Assembly: GCF_023573145.1 (NCBI RefSeq)
Contig: NZ_CP097636.1
Coordinates: forward strand, 310,001 to 374,000
Origin: Aquincola tertiaricarbonis
GTDB lineage: Bacteria; Pseudomonadota; Gammaproteobacteria; Burkholderiales; Burkholderiaceae_C
Direction: 5' to 3'
DNA: 64,000 nucleotides
Of this stretch, positions 29,789-41,102 are shown in pieces. The notes under the pieces were generated by a model. It saw nothing but the letters and a program-made list of their open reading frames with translations, was not told the origin of the DNA and made no database searches. Made by a program: the position numbers and the translations under genes. The stretch's first letter is position 1. The number at the start of each line of letters is the position of its first letter.

Positions 29789-30165
29789 GTTGGCAGGGGC
29801 GGGGCCCGCAGGTCGCCGCGCTGCAGCTGCTGGTGCAGCACCTGCGCGGGCTGGAAAAGATCGATCAGCGCCGCCAGCAGCCGGCGCGCGCCGGCGGTGT
29901 GGTCGGCGCCCACGTTGCACACGTACACGTCCAGCGTCACCGCGCCCAGTTCGGGCCAGGTGTGCACCGCCAGGTGCGATTCGGCCAGCAGCACCACGCC
30001 GGTCAGGCCCTGCGGCGCAAAGCCGTGGAAGACCTCGCCCACCGCATGCAGGCCGGCATCGGCCACCAGCGCGAGGCAGCGGGAGCGCAAGGCCTCGCGC
30101 TCCGTCATCGCCGGTGCGTGCGCGGGGCAGCCTTGCAAGTCGGCGGTGAGGTGCAGTCCGTGCAT
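29785..30165 (-). CDS. speD: S-adenosylmethionine decarboxylase proenzyme (class 1b)
   Basis: A 126-residue pyruvoyl enzyme precursor. It contains the self-cleavage motif LLAESHLAVHTWPE with E62-S63; S63 would become the pyruvoyl group. H68 and C83 (YVCNVG) are the catalytic residues, at the same positions as in the short bacterial enzymes. It makes decarboxylated S-adenosylmethionine, the aminopropyl donor for spermidine-type synthesis. The likely user is the membrane aminopropyltransferase encoded on the opposite strand at 24397-25968. It is first in the operon speD–murU–GGDEF and divergent from tkt. ATG at 30165 starts the conserved MHGLHLTAD. Confidence 0.93.
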   Translation of the reverse strand: MHGLHLTADLQGCPAHAPAMTEREALRSRCLALVADAGLHAVGEVFHGFAPQGLTGVVLLAESHLAVHTWPELGAVTLDVYVCNVGADHTAGARRLLAALIDLFQPAQVLHQQLQRGDLRAPPLPT

Positions 30166-30194
30166 GGCCGGCGATTATCGTGGGGGCCCTGGCC

Positions 30195-30200
30195 TAAAAT
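30195..30200 (+). promoter_or_regulatory. Possible -10 element upstream of tkt
   Basis: TAAAAT in GGCCTAAAATCCCGG is the kind of -10 context common before housekeeping genes in Burkholderiales. It lies 43 bases before the tkt start in the 77-base speD/tkt divergent gap. No convincing -35 is present (CGATTA at the expected place). Confidence 0.35.
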
Positions 30201-30242
30201 CCCGGGCTCTGCACCCTCCCGCGCCGCGCCCCGGCACACAGC

Positions 30243-33338
<3,096 letters not shown>

Positions 33339-33380
33339 GGCGACGCTGCGGCGCCCGCACGGGGCGCCGGCAATCAGAAC

Positions 33381-33408
33381 AAAGCCCGCAAACGCGGGCT
33401 TTTTCTTT
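33381..33408 (+). terminator. Intrinsic terminator of the tkt–gap operon
   Basis: AAAGCCCGC (33381-33389) and GCGGGCTTT (33394-33402) form a perfect 9-base-pair stem with an AAAC loop, followed by TTCTTT. It is a textbook Rho-independent terminator 42 bases after the gap stop. Confidence 0.92.
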
Positions 33409-33469
33409 GGGCGCGGCGAGGGTACGTCCAGCAACATTCGGCAACTGCGCCTTGCCTACACTCGCCCTC

Positions 33470-35467
33470 ATGAAACCGTTGCTCCTTCCCCTGCTGCTGG
33501 CGGTGACCACCTTCGCTTCATCGGCTGCCGAATGGACACCGCGCGCTGCGCCGGTGGCTGTGGCAGACACGGGGCGGGTGATCGTCAAGTTCAAGTCCGA
33601 TGCCAGCACTGTGCGTGCCAGGGCCTTGTCCGCCTCGGCGGCCGGCGAGGCGGCGGCCCAGGTGCTGGGCGAGCGTGCCGGCACGCTGGGAAGCCGCCTC
33701 GGCCTGGCGCTGAAGGCCGGCCACGCGGTGGGCGAGCGGGCGCAGGTGGTGACGGCCGAAGGCATGACCAGCGCCCAGCTGGCCGCCCGGCTGGCGGCCG
33801 ACAGCGAGGTGGAATATGCCGAGCCGGACCGGCGGATGACGCGGCTGGCGACGCCCAACGACACGTACTTCCTGTCGGGGCCCACCGCCGGACCGGCCGT
33901 GGGCCAGTGGTACCTGCGCGCGCCGGACAGCTTGGCTCCTGCGGCGATCAATGCCGCGGGCGCGTGGGATCTGTCCCAGGGCGGCACGGCCGGCCAGGGC
34001 GTGATCGTGGCGGTGCTGGACACCGGCATCCGCTCGGAGCACCCCGACCTGGCGAACAAGCTGGTGGCGGGCTACGACATGGTGACCGACACCGGCATCT
34101 CGAACGACGGCGACGGCCGCGACAGCGACCCCAGCGACCCGGGCGACTGGGTGAGCGCCAGCGAGGCAGGCACCGGCAAGTTCACCAGCTGCCCCGAGGC
34201 CAACAGTTCCTGGCACGGCACCCAGGTGGCCGGCATCATCGGTGCCGAAACGAACAACGGCGCCGGTGTGGCCGGCACGGGCTGGAACGTGCGCATCCAG
34301 CCGGTGCGGGTGCTGGGCAAGTGTTATGGCCTTGAGTCCGACATTGCCGCTGGCATCCAGTGGGCGGCCGGTGTGTCGGTGGCAGGGCTGCCGACCAATC
34401 CGACGCCGGCCAAGGTCATCAACCTGAGCCTGGGCGGCACCGGCAGCTGCAGCCGCACCTACCAGGACGCCATCAACGCCGCGGTGGCCCGTGGCGTGAC
34501 GGTGGTGGTGGCGGCCGGCAATACCGCCGGCCACGCGGTAGGCGCCCCTGGCAACTGCAGCAACGTCATCACCGTGGCGGCCGTGCGGCACGTCGGCACC
34601 AAGGTCGGCTACTCCGACGTGGGCACCCAGGTGACGTTGGCGGCACCGGGCGGCAACTGCGTGCAGCCCGACGGCAGCGGCCTGTGCGACTACCCCATCA
34701 TGACCACGCTGAACGCGGGCACCACCTCGCCGGGTGCCTCCATCTACAGCAACGGCACCACCGATCCCAGCGTGGGCACCAGCTTCTCCGCCCCTCAGGT
34801 CTCGGGCGTGGCGGCGCTGATGCTGGCACTACAGCCCAGCCTGACGCCGAGCACGGTCAAGACCTACCTGCAGCGCGGCGTGCGTCCGTTCCCGACCACC
34901 GGTGGTTCCACCGGCATCGCTCAGTGCCGCGCCCCCAACGGCGTGGACCAGCTCGAGTGCTACTGCACCACCAGCACCTGCGGCGCCGGCCTGCTGGACG
35001 CGTCGGCTTCGGTGTCCTTGGTGCAGCAGGGCGCCGTGGCCACGCTCGCCTTGTCGTCCACCAGCACCAGCCCCACGGTGGGCACCGCCGTGACGCTGAC
35101 CGCCAACACTTCGGCCAGCAGTGACCGGCTGCCGCTCACCGTCAGCTGGGCCATCAGCCAGGGCGGTGGGCTGGCCTCGCTCAGCGCCACCAGTGGCACT
35201 TCGGTGGTGCTGACCCCCACGGCCGCCGGCACCGTGGTGGTCCAGGCCACGGTGACCGACACGCTGGGCTTCCAGACCAGCAGCAGCCAGACCTTCACCG
35301 TGGCCGCTGCCGCCAGCGGCGGCAGCACCGGTGGCAGCACCGGCGGCTCCGACGGCGGTTCGTCTTCCAGCGGCGGCGGTGGTGGTGGCGGCGCGATGAG
35401 CCTCACCTGGCTGGCCCTGCTGGCCGGGGCCACCGTGGCGCTGCGGCGGGTCCGTACCGCGGCCTGA
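33470..35467 (+). CDS. Secreted subtilisin-like (S8) serine protease with GlyGly-CTERM tail
   Basis: A 665-residue exported protease. In order: signal peptide (LLLPLLLAVTTFASSAA), an inhibitor-like propeptide to about residue 125, the S8 catalytic domain with D184 (AVLDTGIRSEHPDL), H249 (SSWHGTQVAGII) and S438 (GTSFSAPQVSGVAAL), an Ig-like beta domain (about 525-610), and a C-terminal sorting tail. The tail is a Ser/Gly stretch with seven glycines, a hydrophobic helix (MSLTWLALLAGATVAL) and a basic end (RRVR). This is the GlyGly-CTERM layout removed by rhombosortase; a candidate is encoded at 11148-11756. ATG at 33470 opens directly into the signal peptide. Confidence 0.92.
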   Translation: MKPLLLPLLLAVTTFASSAAEWTPRAAPVAVADTGRVIVKFKSDASTVRARALSASAAGEAAAQVLGERAGTLGSRLGLALKAGHAVGERAQVVTAEGMTSAQLAARLAADSEVEYAEPDRRMTRLATPNDTYFLSGPTAGPAVGQWYLRAPDSLAPAAINAAGAWDLSQGGTAGQGVIVAVLDTGIRSEHPDLANKLVAGYDMVTDTGISNDGDGRDSDPSDPGDWVSASEAGTGKFTSCPEANSSWHGTQVAGIIGAETNNGAGVAGTGWNVRIQPVRVLGKCYGLESDIAAGIQWAAGVSVAGLPTNPTPAKVINLSLGGTGSCSRTYQDAINAAVARGVTVVVAAGNTAGHAVGAPGNCSNVITVAAVRHVGTKVGYSDVGTQVTLAAPGGNCVQPDGSGLCDYPIMTTLNAGTTSPGASIYSNGTTDPSVGTSFSAPQVSGVAALMLALQPSLTPSTVKTYLQRGVRPFPTTGGSTGIAQCRAPNGVDQLECYCTTSTCGAGLLDASASVSLVQQGAVATLALSSTSTSPTVGTAVTLTANTSASSDRLPLTVSWAISQGGGLASLSATSGTSVVLTPTAAGTVVVQATVTDTLGFQTSSSQTFTVAAAASGGSTGGSTGGSDGGSSSSGGGGGGGAMSLTWLALLAGATVALRRVRTAA

Positions 35468-35471
35468 GGCC

Positions 35472-36149
35472 TTACTGGCGCGGCTTGCAGGTCTCGAAGC
35501 CGCCGGCCAGGGCGGCCTGCGGCATCGCGATGATCTGAGCGGCCACCGAGGTGGTGGCCCGCTCCACCCGCAGGCGGTGCTGCACCCGCGGCGGCGCCGT
35601 CTGTACCACGCGGGCCGATCGCACGCCGCGGGTGTTCAGCGCGGCCAGCGCGCTGTTCGCCGCCTCGGGCGTGTTGAACTGGCCCAGCGACAGGCCGTTG
35701 TCCAACTCGGCCGGCGACTTCACTTCCTCGAACGCCACCTTCAGCCGGCGCAGCTCTTCGGTTTTCTTCTGCAGCGCCTCGCGCGTGGGGTAGCGGCCCA
35801 TGTACACCAGCCAGCTGCCCGGCAGGTCGACCGAGATGCGGTGCCAGCTGCCCATCGGCAGGTCGGCCAGCAGCTGCTCGGCGGCGCCGATGTCGGCGTC
35901 GCTGAAGGGGCCGGCTTCCATGCAGGTGCCCTGGGCGGCGCGGGCGGCCGCGGCCAGGGCATCGGCCAGCGCCGCGCTGGCGGCCTCGGGCGGCAGCAGC
36001 TTCACCGCGTCGGGCTGCAGCTGGCGCGCCACGCGTTCGGGCTCGCGTTCCCGGTGGGAGGGGCCGAGCAGCGGGTCCAGCCAGCGTTCGGTCCAGGCGA
36101 AGAAGAGGGCGTTGGCCAGCAACAGCAGCAGGGCGAGGAGTCGGAGCAT
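35472..36149 (-). CDS. SPOR-domain-like membrane protein
   Basis: A 225-residue protein with an N-terminal membrane anchor (LLALLLLLANALFFAWTERW). A region from about 75 to 175 resembles SPOR repeats (GSWHRISVDLPGSWLVYMGR, then LSLGQFNTPEAANSALAALN). SPOR domains bind denuded peptidoglycan glycan strands at division sites; a role at the septum is inferred. It follows birA by 29 bases on the same strand, so it probably shares that operon. It converges with the protease gene with 4 bases between. Confidence 0.72.
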   Translation of the reverse strand: MLRLLALLLLLANALFFAWTERWLDPLLGPSHREREPERVARQLQPDAVKLLPPEAASAALADALAAAARAAQGTCMEAGPFSDADIGAAEQLLADLPMGSWHRISVDLPGSWLVYMGRYPTREALQKKTEELRRLKVAFEEVKSPAELDNGLSLGQFNTPEAANSALAALNTRGVRSARVVQTAPPRVQHRLRVERATTSVAAQIIAMPQAALAGGFETCKPRQ

Positions 36150-36178
36150 TCAGGGTGCGGCAAGCCGCCGGTGGTCGG

Positions 36179-37093
36179 TCAACGCAGCCGGACGCTGACG
36201 TCGCCGCTGGAAACCAGGTGGAGGGGCGCGTCGGGGCCGTCGCCCACGCGCACGCGCAGCGCGCCGTCCGCGGCCACGCCATCGGCCACGCCCTGGGGCA
36301 GCTCGGGCAGCGTGGTGGTGATGGGCTGGCCGCGCAGCAGGTCGCGCTCGGCGAAGCGGTCGGCAAAGGCGGCAAAGCCTTCACGCTCGAAGGTGAGCAG
36401 CGCCTGCGCCAGCGGCACGGCCACCCGCTGCAGGGCCGCCGGGGCGGTGATCTCGGGCTCACGCTCCTGCAGGCAGGCGTAGCCGGTGGTCAGCTCGCGC
36501 AGCGACTGCGGCAGCACGTTCAGGCCGCAGCCCACGATGGCCATGCGGCGCGGGCCCACCATCACGGTCTCGATCAGCACGCCGCCCAGCTTGCGGCCCT
36601 GGCCCGGGCCGTCCATCAGCCACAGGTCGTTGGGCCATTTCAGCCCCAGGCGCGGCCCGGGGGCGGCGGCGGGGCCGTCCAGTGCCTCGGCCAGCGCCAC
36701 GCCGACGGCCAGCGACAGGCCCGACCAGTCGCGCGGGGCCAGCGGCAGCGACAGCGAGAAGGTGAGCGAGGCGCCCGCGCTGCTTTGCCAGTGCCGGCCA
36801 TGGCGGCCGCGGCCGCGGGTCTGCTGCTCGGCCACCAGCAGGCAGGGCTGGGTGTCGCCGGTGCGCCGGCCGTGCGGCGAGCGCTCGTCGTCGCGGCTGC
36901 GCGCATCCAGCGTGCCGGGCAGGGTGACGGGCTGGTCGAGCCGGCCGCTGTAGGCGCGGGCACGGTCGATCAGCTGGGTGTTGGTGGAATCGGCGCGCGC
37001 CACCACCTCGACCGAGATGCCGGGCAGCAGCGGCTGCAGTTGTTCCCACAGGCGCTCGGCGCCCCAGGGCAGGTGGTTGGGCTCGTTGGACAT
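36179..37093 (-). CDS. birA: Biotin–[acetyl-CoA-carboxylase] ligase
   Basis: Activates biotin with ATP and attaches it to the carboxylase carrier protein. The 304-residue protein has the biotinyl-AMP motif GRGRHGRHWQSS, then LKWPNDLWL and the KLGGVLIE segment. It lacks the N-terminal DNA-binding domain of E. coli BirA, so it should not act as a repressor. An Arg/Asp-rich insert (LDARSRDDERSPHGRRTGD) precedes the GRGR motif. ATG at 37093 is used; a GTG directly before it is equally possible. It lies 22 bases after the SET gene and before a SPOR gene. coaX, a frequent birA partner in related bacteria, is absent here. Confidence 0.93.
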   Translation of the reverse strand: MSNEPNHLPWGAERLWEQLQPLLPGISVEVVARADSTNTQLIDRARAYSGRLDQPVTLPGTLDARSRDDERSPHGRRTGDTQPCLLVAEQQTRGRGRHGRHWQSSAGASLTFSLSLPLAPRDWSGLSLAVGVALAEALDGPAAAPGPRLGLKWPNDLWLMDGPGQGRKLGGVLIETVMVGPRRMAIVGCGLNVLPQSLRELTTGYACLQEREPEITAPAALQRVAVPLAQALLTFEREGFAAFADRFAERDLLRGQPITTTLPELPQGVADGVAADGALRVRVGDGPDAPLHLVSSGDVSVRLR

Positions 37094-37115
37094 CACGGCC
37101 GGTGGAACAGGGGGA

Positions 37116-37628
37116 TCAGCGCTTGGGCGCGAGCATGGTGCCGCGGCAGTTGGGCGCGCCGCAGTAGCAGGCGAACTGCTTCTTCACCTTGGCGGTGTGC
37201 CGGCCGTCCAGCACCAGGCCGTAGTCGAAGTACAGCTCCTCGCCGGGCAGCACCGGCCGCAGTGTCTTGATGAAGACGCGGCCGTCGACCTCGTCGGCCT
37301 CGCAGTTGGGGTCGCAGGAGTGGTTGATGAAGCGCGAGGAGTTGCCGCCGTGCGCGCCATCGATGACGTGCTGGTCGTCGATGTGGAAATAGAAGGTATG
37401 GTCGGGCTGCGACGGATCGTGTGGATGCCGGCGCAACGCCTCTTCCCAGGTGATCACCTCGCCGGTGTACTCGAACAGGGTTTCGCCCGGCTCCAGTGGC
37501 CGCAGCGCGAACACGCCCTTGCCGTGCACGCCGGAACGGCGGACCTGTGTCCGGCGGCCGCCGGCGCTGGCCTGCGTGCCGGTGGCGGCAGGGCCTTCAG
37601 TGGAGGCGGCTTGCGTGTCGGTTTTCAT
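37116..37628 (-). CDS. SET-domain protein-lysine methyltransferase
   Basis: A 170-residue protein that is almost only a SET domain, a fold better known from eukaryotic histone methyltransferases. Visible motifs are SGVHGKGVFALRPLEPGE, the SAM and catalytic motif SSRFINHSCDPNCE, EELYFDYG, and a post-SET-like cluster ACYCGAPNCRGTM whose cysteines would bind zinc together with the one in NHSC. The first 30 residues are low-complexity. The target protein in this bacterium is unknown. The start at 37628 (MKTDTQ) is uncertain; ATG at 37637 is possible. It is divergent from topB across an alternating CG/TG tract. Confidence 0.88.
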   Translation of the reverse strand: MKTDTQAASTEGPAATGTQASAGGRRTQVRRSGVHGKGVFALRPLEPGETLFEYTGEVITWEEALRRHPHDPSQPDHTFYFHIDDQHVIDGAHGGNSSRFINHSCDPNCEADEVDGRVFIKTLRPVLPGEELYFDYGLVLDGRHTAKVKKQFACYCGAPNCRGTMLAPKR

Positions 37629-37647
37629 TCGGTACATTGAAATACGG

Positions 37648-37676
37648 ATGCGCGCGCGTATGTGTGCGTGCGCGCG
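37648..37676. repeat. 29-base alternating purine–pyrimidine (potential Z-DNA) tract
   Basis: From A37648 to G37676 every step alternates purine and pyrimidine, made mostly of CG and TG/CA dinucleotides (GCGCGCGCG, TATGTGTG, CGTGCGCGCG). Such tracts flip to Z-DNA under negative supercoiling. It lies in the divergent promoter region between the SET gene and topB, whose product changes DNA topology. The tract is seen directly; any regulatory effect is inferred. Confidence 0.75.
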
Positions 37677-37750
37677 AGAAACGGAATTGTAGGCAGACGT
37701 GGCCGCCCCGCGGGTGGGCACGGCTGACCATTGAAGGCACAACAAGGCTC

Positions 37751-40336
37751 ATGGGCAAGTCACTGATCATTGCGGAAAAGCCGAGCGTGGCCCAGGACAT
37801 CGTGCGGGCGCTGACCCCGGTCTCGGGCAAGTTCGACAAGCAGGCCGACCACTTCGAGAACGACCAGTACGTCGTCACCTCGGCGGTCGGCCACCTGGTG
37901 GAGATCAAGGCACCGGACGAATACGACGTCAAGCGCGGCAAGTGGAGCTTCGCCAACCTGCCGGTGGTGCCGCCGCACTTCGATCTGGCGCCGATCGACA
38001 AGGCCAAGTCGCGCCTGACGGCGGTGGTCAAGCTGGTCAAGCGCAAGGACGTCACCGAACTCATCAACGCCTGCGACGCGGGCCGCGAGGGTGAGCTGAT
38101 CTTCCGCCTCATCGTGCAGTACGCCGATGGCGGCAAGGGCAAGCTGGACAAGCCGGTGCGCCGGTTGTGGCTGCAGAGCATGACGCCGCAGGCCATCCGC
38201 GACGGCTTTGCACAGCTGCGCAGCGACCAGCAGATGAAGGGCCTGGCCGACGCCGCGCGCAGCCGCTCCGAGGCCGACTGGCTGGTGGGCATCAACGGCA
38301 CGCGGGCGATGACCGCCTTCAACAGCCGCGATGGCGGCTTCTTCCTCACCACCGTGGGCCGGGTGCAGACGCCGACGCTGTCCATCGTGGTGGAGCGGGA
38401 AGAAAAGATCCGCAAGCACGTGGCCCGCGACTACTGGGAGATCAAGGCCCAGTTCGCCGCCCAGGCCGGCGAGTACGAGGGCAAGTGGTTCGACCCCGGC
38501 TTCAAGAAGAACGACGACGCCGAGCGCCGCGCCGACCGGGTGTGGACCGCCGCCGAGGCCAACGCGATTGCCGAGGCCTGCCGTGCGCAGCCCGCCGCGG
38601 TGACCGAAGAAGCCAAGCCCAGCACCCAGGCCAGCCCGCTGCTGTACGACCTGACCACGCTGCAGCGCGAGGCCAACTCGCGCTTCGGCTTCTCGGCCAA
38701 GACCACGCTGAGCCTGGCGCAGGCGCTGTACGAGAAGCACAAGGTGCTGACCTACCCGCGGACCGACTCGCGCGCGCTGCCCGAGGACTACGTGGGCGTG
38801 GTCAAGCAGACGATGGAGATGCTGTCCAACGAGGACCTGCCCGGCCCGCTGCGCGAGCTGGCCGGCCATGCCCGCAAGGCGCTGAACGAAGGCTATGTGA
38901 AGCCCGTCAAGCGCGTGTTCGACAACAGCAAGGTGTCGGACCACTTCGCCATCATCCCCACGCTGCAGGCGCCCAAGAGCCTGACCGACATCGAAGCCAA
39001 GCTGTACGACATGGTCGTCAAGCGCTTCCTGGCGGTGTTCTATCCGTCGGCCGAGTTCATGGTCACCACGCGCATTTCCACCGTGACCAACCAGGGCAAG
39101 GAGTACAAGTTCCAGACCAACGGCAAGGTGCTGGTGCGCCCCGGCTGGCTGGCGGTGTACGGCCGTGAGGCGCAGGAGGACGACGCCAACCTGGTGCCGG
39201 TGGCCAAGGGCGAGACGGTGCGCACCGAGAGCGTGGACGTCAACCAGCTGAAGACCAAGCCGCCCGCCCGTTACACCGAAGCCACGCTGCTGAGCGCGAT
39301 GGAAGGTGCGGGCAAGCTGATCGACGACGACGAACTGCGCGAGGCCATGGCCGAGAAGGGCCTGGGCACGCCAGCCACGCGGGCGCAGACCATCGAAGGC
39401 CTGATCCTGGAAAAGTACATGCTGCGCGAAGGCCGCGAGCTGGTGCCCACGGCCAAGGCCTTCCAGCTGATGACGCTGCTGCGCGGGCTGGACATTCCCG
39501 ACCTCACCAAGCCCGAGCTGACCGGCCAGTGGGAACACCAGCTGGCTGAGATGGAGCACGGCCGGCTCGATCGCGACCAGTTCATGGCCGGCATCGCCCG
39601 CATGGCCGAGCGCATCGTCAAGAAGGCCAAGGAATACGACCGCGACACCATCCCGGGCGACTACGCGACCCTGCACACGCCCTGCCCCAAGTGCGGCGGC
39701 AAGGTCAAGGAGAACTACCGCCGCTTCGCCTGCGTGGGCACCGAAACCGCCGCCAACCCCGGCTGCGGCTTTTCCATCAGCAAGATCCCGGGCGGCCGCG
39801 CCTTCGAGATCGCCGAGGCCGATGCGCTGCTGCGCGACAAGAAGATCGGGCCGCTGGAGGGCTTCCGCTCCAAGGCGGGCTGGCCCTTCACCGCCGAGCT
39901 GAAGCTGGCCTTCGACGGCGAGATCGACAACTGGAAGCTGGAGTTCGACTTCGGCGAGGACGCCAAGAAGGCCGAAGGCGACGGCGAGCCGGTGGACTTC
40001 GGCGACCAGCAGAGCCTGGGCCACTGCCCCAAGTGCAAGGGCCAGGTGTTCGAGCATGGCAGCAACTACGTGTGCGAACACGCGGTGGCCACGCCCGCCA
40101 CCTGCGACTTCAAGACCGGCAAGATCATCCTGCAGCAGCCGGTGCCGCGTGAGCAGCTGCACAAGCTGCTGACCGAGGGCAAGACCGACCTGCTGGAGAA
40201 CTTCGTGTCGAACAAGACCCGCCGCAAGTTCAAGGCGCGGCTGGCCTACGACACCAAGGAAGGCAAGGTCAGCTTCGAGTTCGAACCCCGCGCTGCGAAG
40301 GTGCCGGCCAAGAAGGCGGCACGCAAGGCGGCATGA
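37751..40336 (+). CDS. topB: DNA topoisomerase III
   Basis: Type IA topoisomerase that decatenates replication and recombination intermediates. The protein is 861 residues. The N-terminal TOPRIM domain starts KSLIIAEKPSVAQDIVRAL and includes NACDAGREGELIFR. The catalytic tyrosine is Y335 in TYPRTDSRALPEDY. Two C-terminal zinc-finger-like units follow (CPKCGGKVKENYRR near 650 and CPKCKGQVFEHGSNY near 760), then a lysine-rich tail. The frame is open upstream, but ATG at 37751 begins the conserved MGKSLIIAEKP. A tract able to form Z-DNA lies about 75 bases upstream. Confidence 0.96.
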   Translation: MGKSLIIAEKPSVAQDIVRALTPVSGKFDKQADHFENDQYVVTSAVGHLVEIKAPDEYDVKRGKWSFANLPVVPPHFDLAPIDKAKSRLTAVVKLVKRKDVTELINACDAGREGELIFRLIVQYADGGKGKLDKPVRRLWLQSMTPQAIRDGFAQLRSDQQMKGLADAARSRSEADWLVGINGTRAMTAFNSRDGGFFLTTVGRVQTPTLSIVVEREEKIRKHVARDYWEIKAQFAAQAGEYEGKWFDPGFKKNDDAERRADRVWTAAEANAIAEACRAQPAAVTEEAKPSTQASPLLYDLTTLQREANSRFGFSAKTTLSLAQALYEKHKVLTYPRTDSRALPEDYVGVVKQTMEMLSNEDLPGPLRELAGHARKALNEGYVKPVKRVFDNSKVSDHFAIIPTLQAPKSLTDIEAKLYDMVVKRFLAVFYPSAEFMVTTRISTVTNQGKEYKFQTNGKVLVRPGWLAVYGREAQEDDANLVPVAKGETVRTESVDVNQLKTKPPARYTEATLLSAMEGAGKLIDDDELREAMAEKGLGTPATRAQTIEGLILEKYMLREGRELVPTAKAFQLMTLLRGLDIPDLTKPELTGQWEHQLAEMEHGRLDRDQFMAGIARMAERIVKKAKEYDRDTIPGDYATLHTPCPKCGGKVKENYRRFACVGTETAANPGCGFSISKIPGGRAFEIAEADALLRDKKIGPLEGFRSKAGWPFTAELKLAFDGEIDNWKLEFDFGEDAKKAEGDGEPVDFGDQQSLGHCPKCKGQVFEHGSNYVCEHAVATPATCDFKTGKIILQQPVPREQLHKLLTEGKTDLLENFVSNKTRRKFKARLAYDTKEGKVSFEFEPRAAKVPAKKAARKAA

Positions 40337-40418
40337 AGTGGTAAATATGCACCACCGCCAAAAGTCGCGGTGAAGCGCGGTCGAATACGCCCATTCCAGA
40401 ACATCTGAGGGATGGGTG

Positions 40419-41102
40419 ATGAAGATCGCGTTCGTTGCGGCAGCTTGCGCGGCTGCCGTTTCGCTGTTGGTTGGCTGCGCCACTGAAGGCTCGCGCTCGG
40501 TGGAGGTGGCCAAGGTTGAATCGGCCGCCGCGCCTTACCGCGGCGCGCGCGTGCCGGTGGTGGTCGGCAAGTTCGACAACCGCTCCAGTTTCATGCGGGG
40601 CATCTTCTCGGACGGCGTCGACCGCCTGGGCAGCCAGACCAAGACCATCGTCATCTCGCACCTGCAGCAGACCCAGCGCTTCAACGTGCTGGACCGCGAC
40701 AACCTGGCCGAGGCCCAGCAGGAGGCCAAGTTCAAGGCCCAGGCGCAGACGATAAAGGGCGCCGACTACATCGTCACCGGCGACGTCTCCGAGTTCGGCC
40801 GCAAGGAAGTGGGTGATCAGCAGCTCTTCGGGCTGCTGGGCCGGGGCAAGTCGCAGATCGCCTATGCCAAGGTCACGCTGAACGTGGTCAACGGCGCCAC
40901 CTCCGAGGTGGTGTATTCGGTGCAGGGCGCGGGCGAGTACAGCCTGTCCAACCGAGAGGTCATCGGCTTCGGCGGCACCGCCAGCTACGACGCCACGCTC
41001 AACGGCAAGGTGCTGGACCTGGCCGTGCGCGAAGCCGTGAACAAGCTGGTGGTGGCCTATGACGGCGCGCAGTGGGGCGCTGCTGCGAAGGTGGCGCCAT
41101 GA
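40419..41102 (+). CDS. CsgG-like lipoprotein (first of a lipoprotein triad)
   Basis: A 227-residue lipoprotein: signal with lipobox VGCA (SLLVGCATEGS), then a CsgG-like core (VVVGKFDNRSSFMRGIFSDG, FNVLDRDNLAEAQQEAKF, GADYIVTGDVSEFGR). CsgG forms the outer-membrane curli secretion pore, but no curli genes are linked. The triad with DUF4810 and DUF799 instead matches the Neisseria GNA1162 locus, whose products are thought to form an outer-membrane complex of unknown purpose. GAGG and a GTG codon precede the ATG at 40419. Its stop overlaps the next start (ATGA). Confidence 0.85.
   Translation: MKIAFVAAACAAAVSLLVGCATEGSRSVEVAKVESAAAPYRGARVPVVVGKFDNRSSFMRGIFSDGVDRLGSQTKTIVISHLQQTQRFNVLDRDNLAEAQQEAKFKAQAQTIKGADYIVTGDVSEFGRKEVGDQQLFGLLGRGKSQIAYAKVTLNVVNGATSEVVYSVQGAGEYSLSNREVIGFGGTASYDATLNGKVLDLAVREAVNKLVVAYDGAQWGAAAKVAP

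Noticed and set aside
40353..40372. CACCGC/GCGGTG hairpin as topB terminator
   Set aside because: Only six pairs, an eight-base loop and no T-run.
37760..40513. 917-codon minus-strand frame opposite topB
   Set aside because: Shadow frame; topB has all catalytic and zinc motifs on the plus strand.
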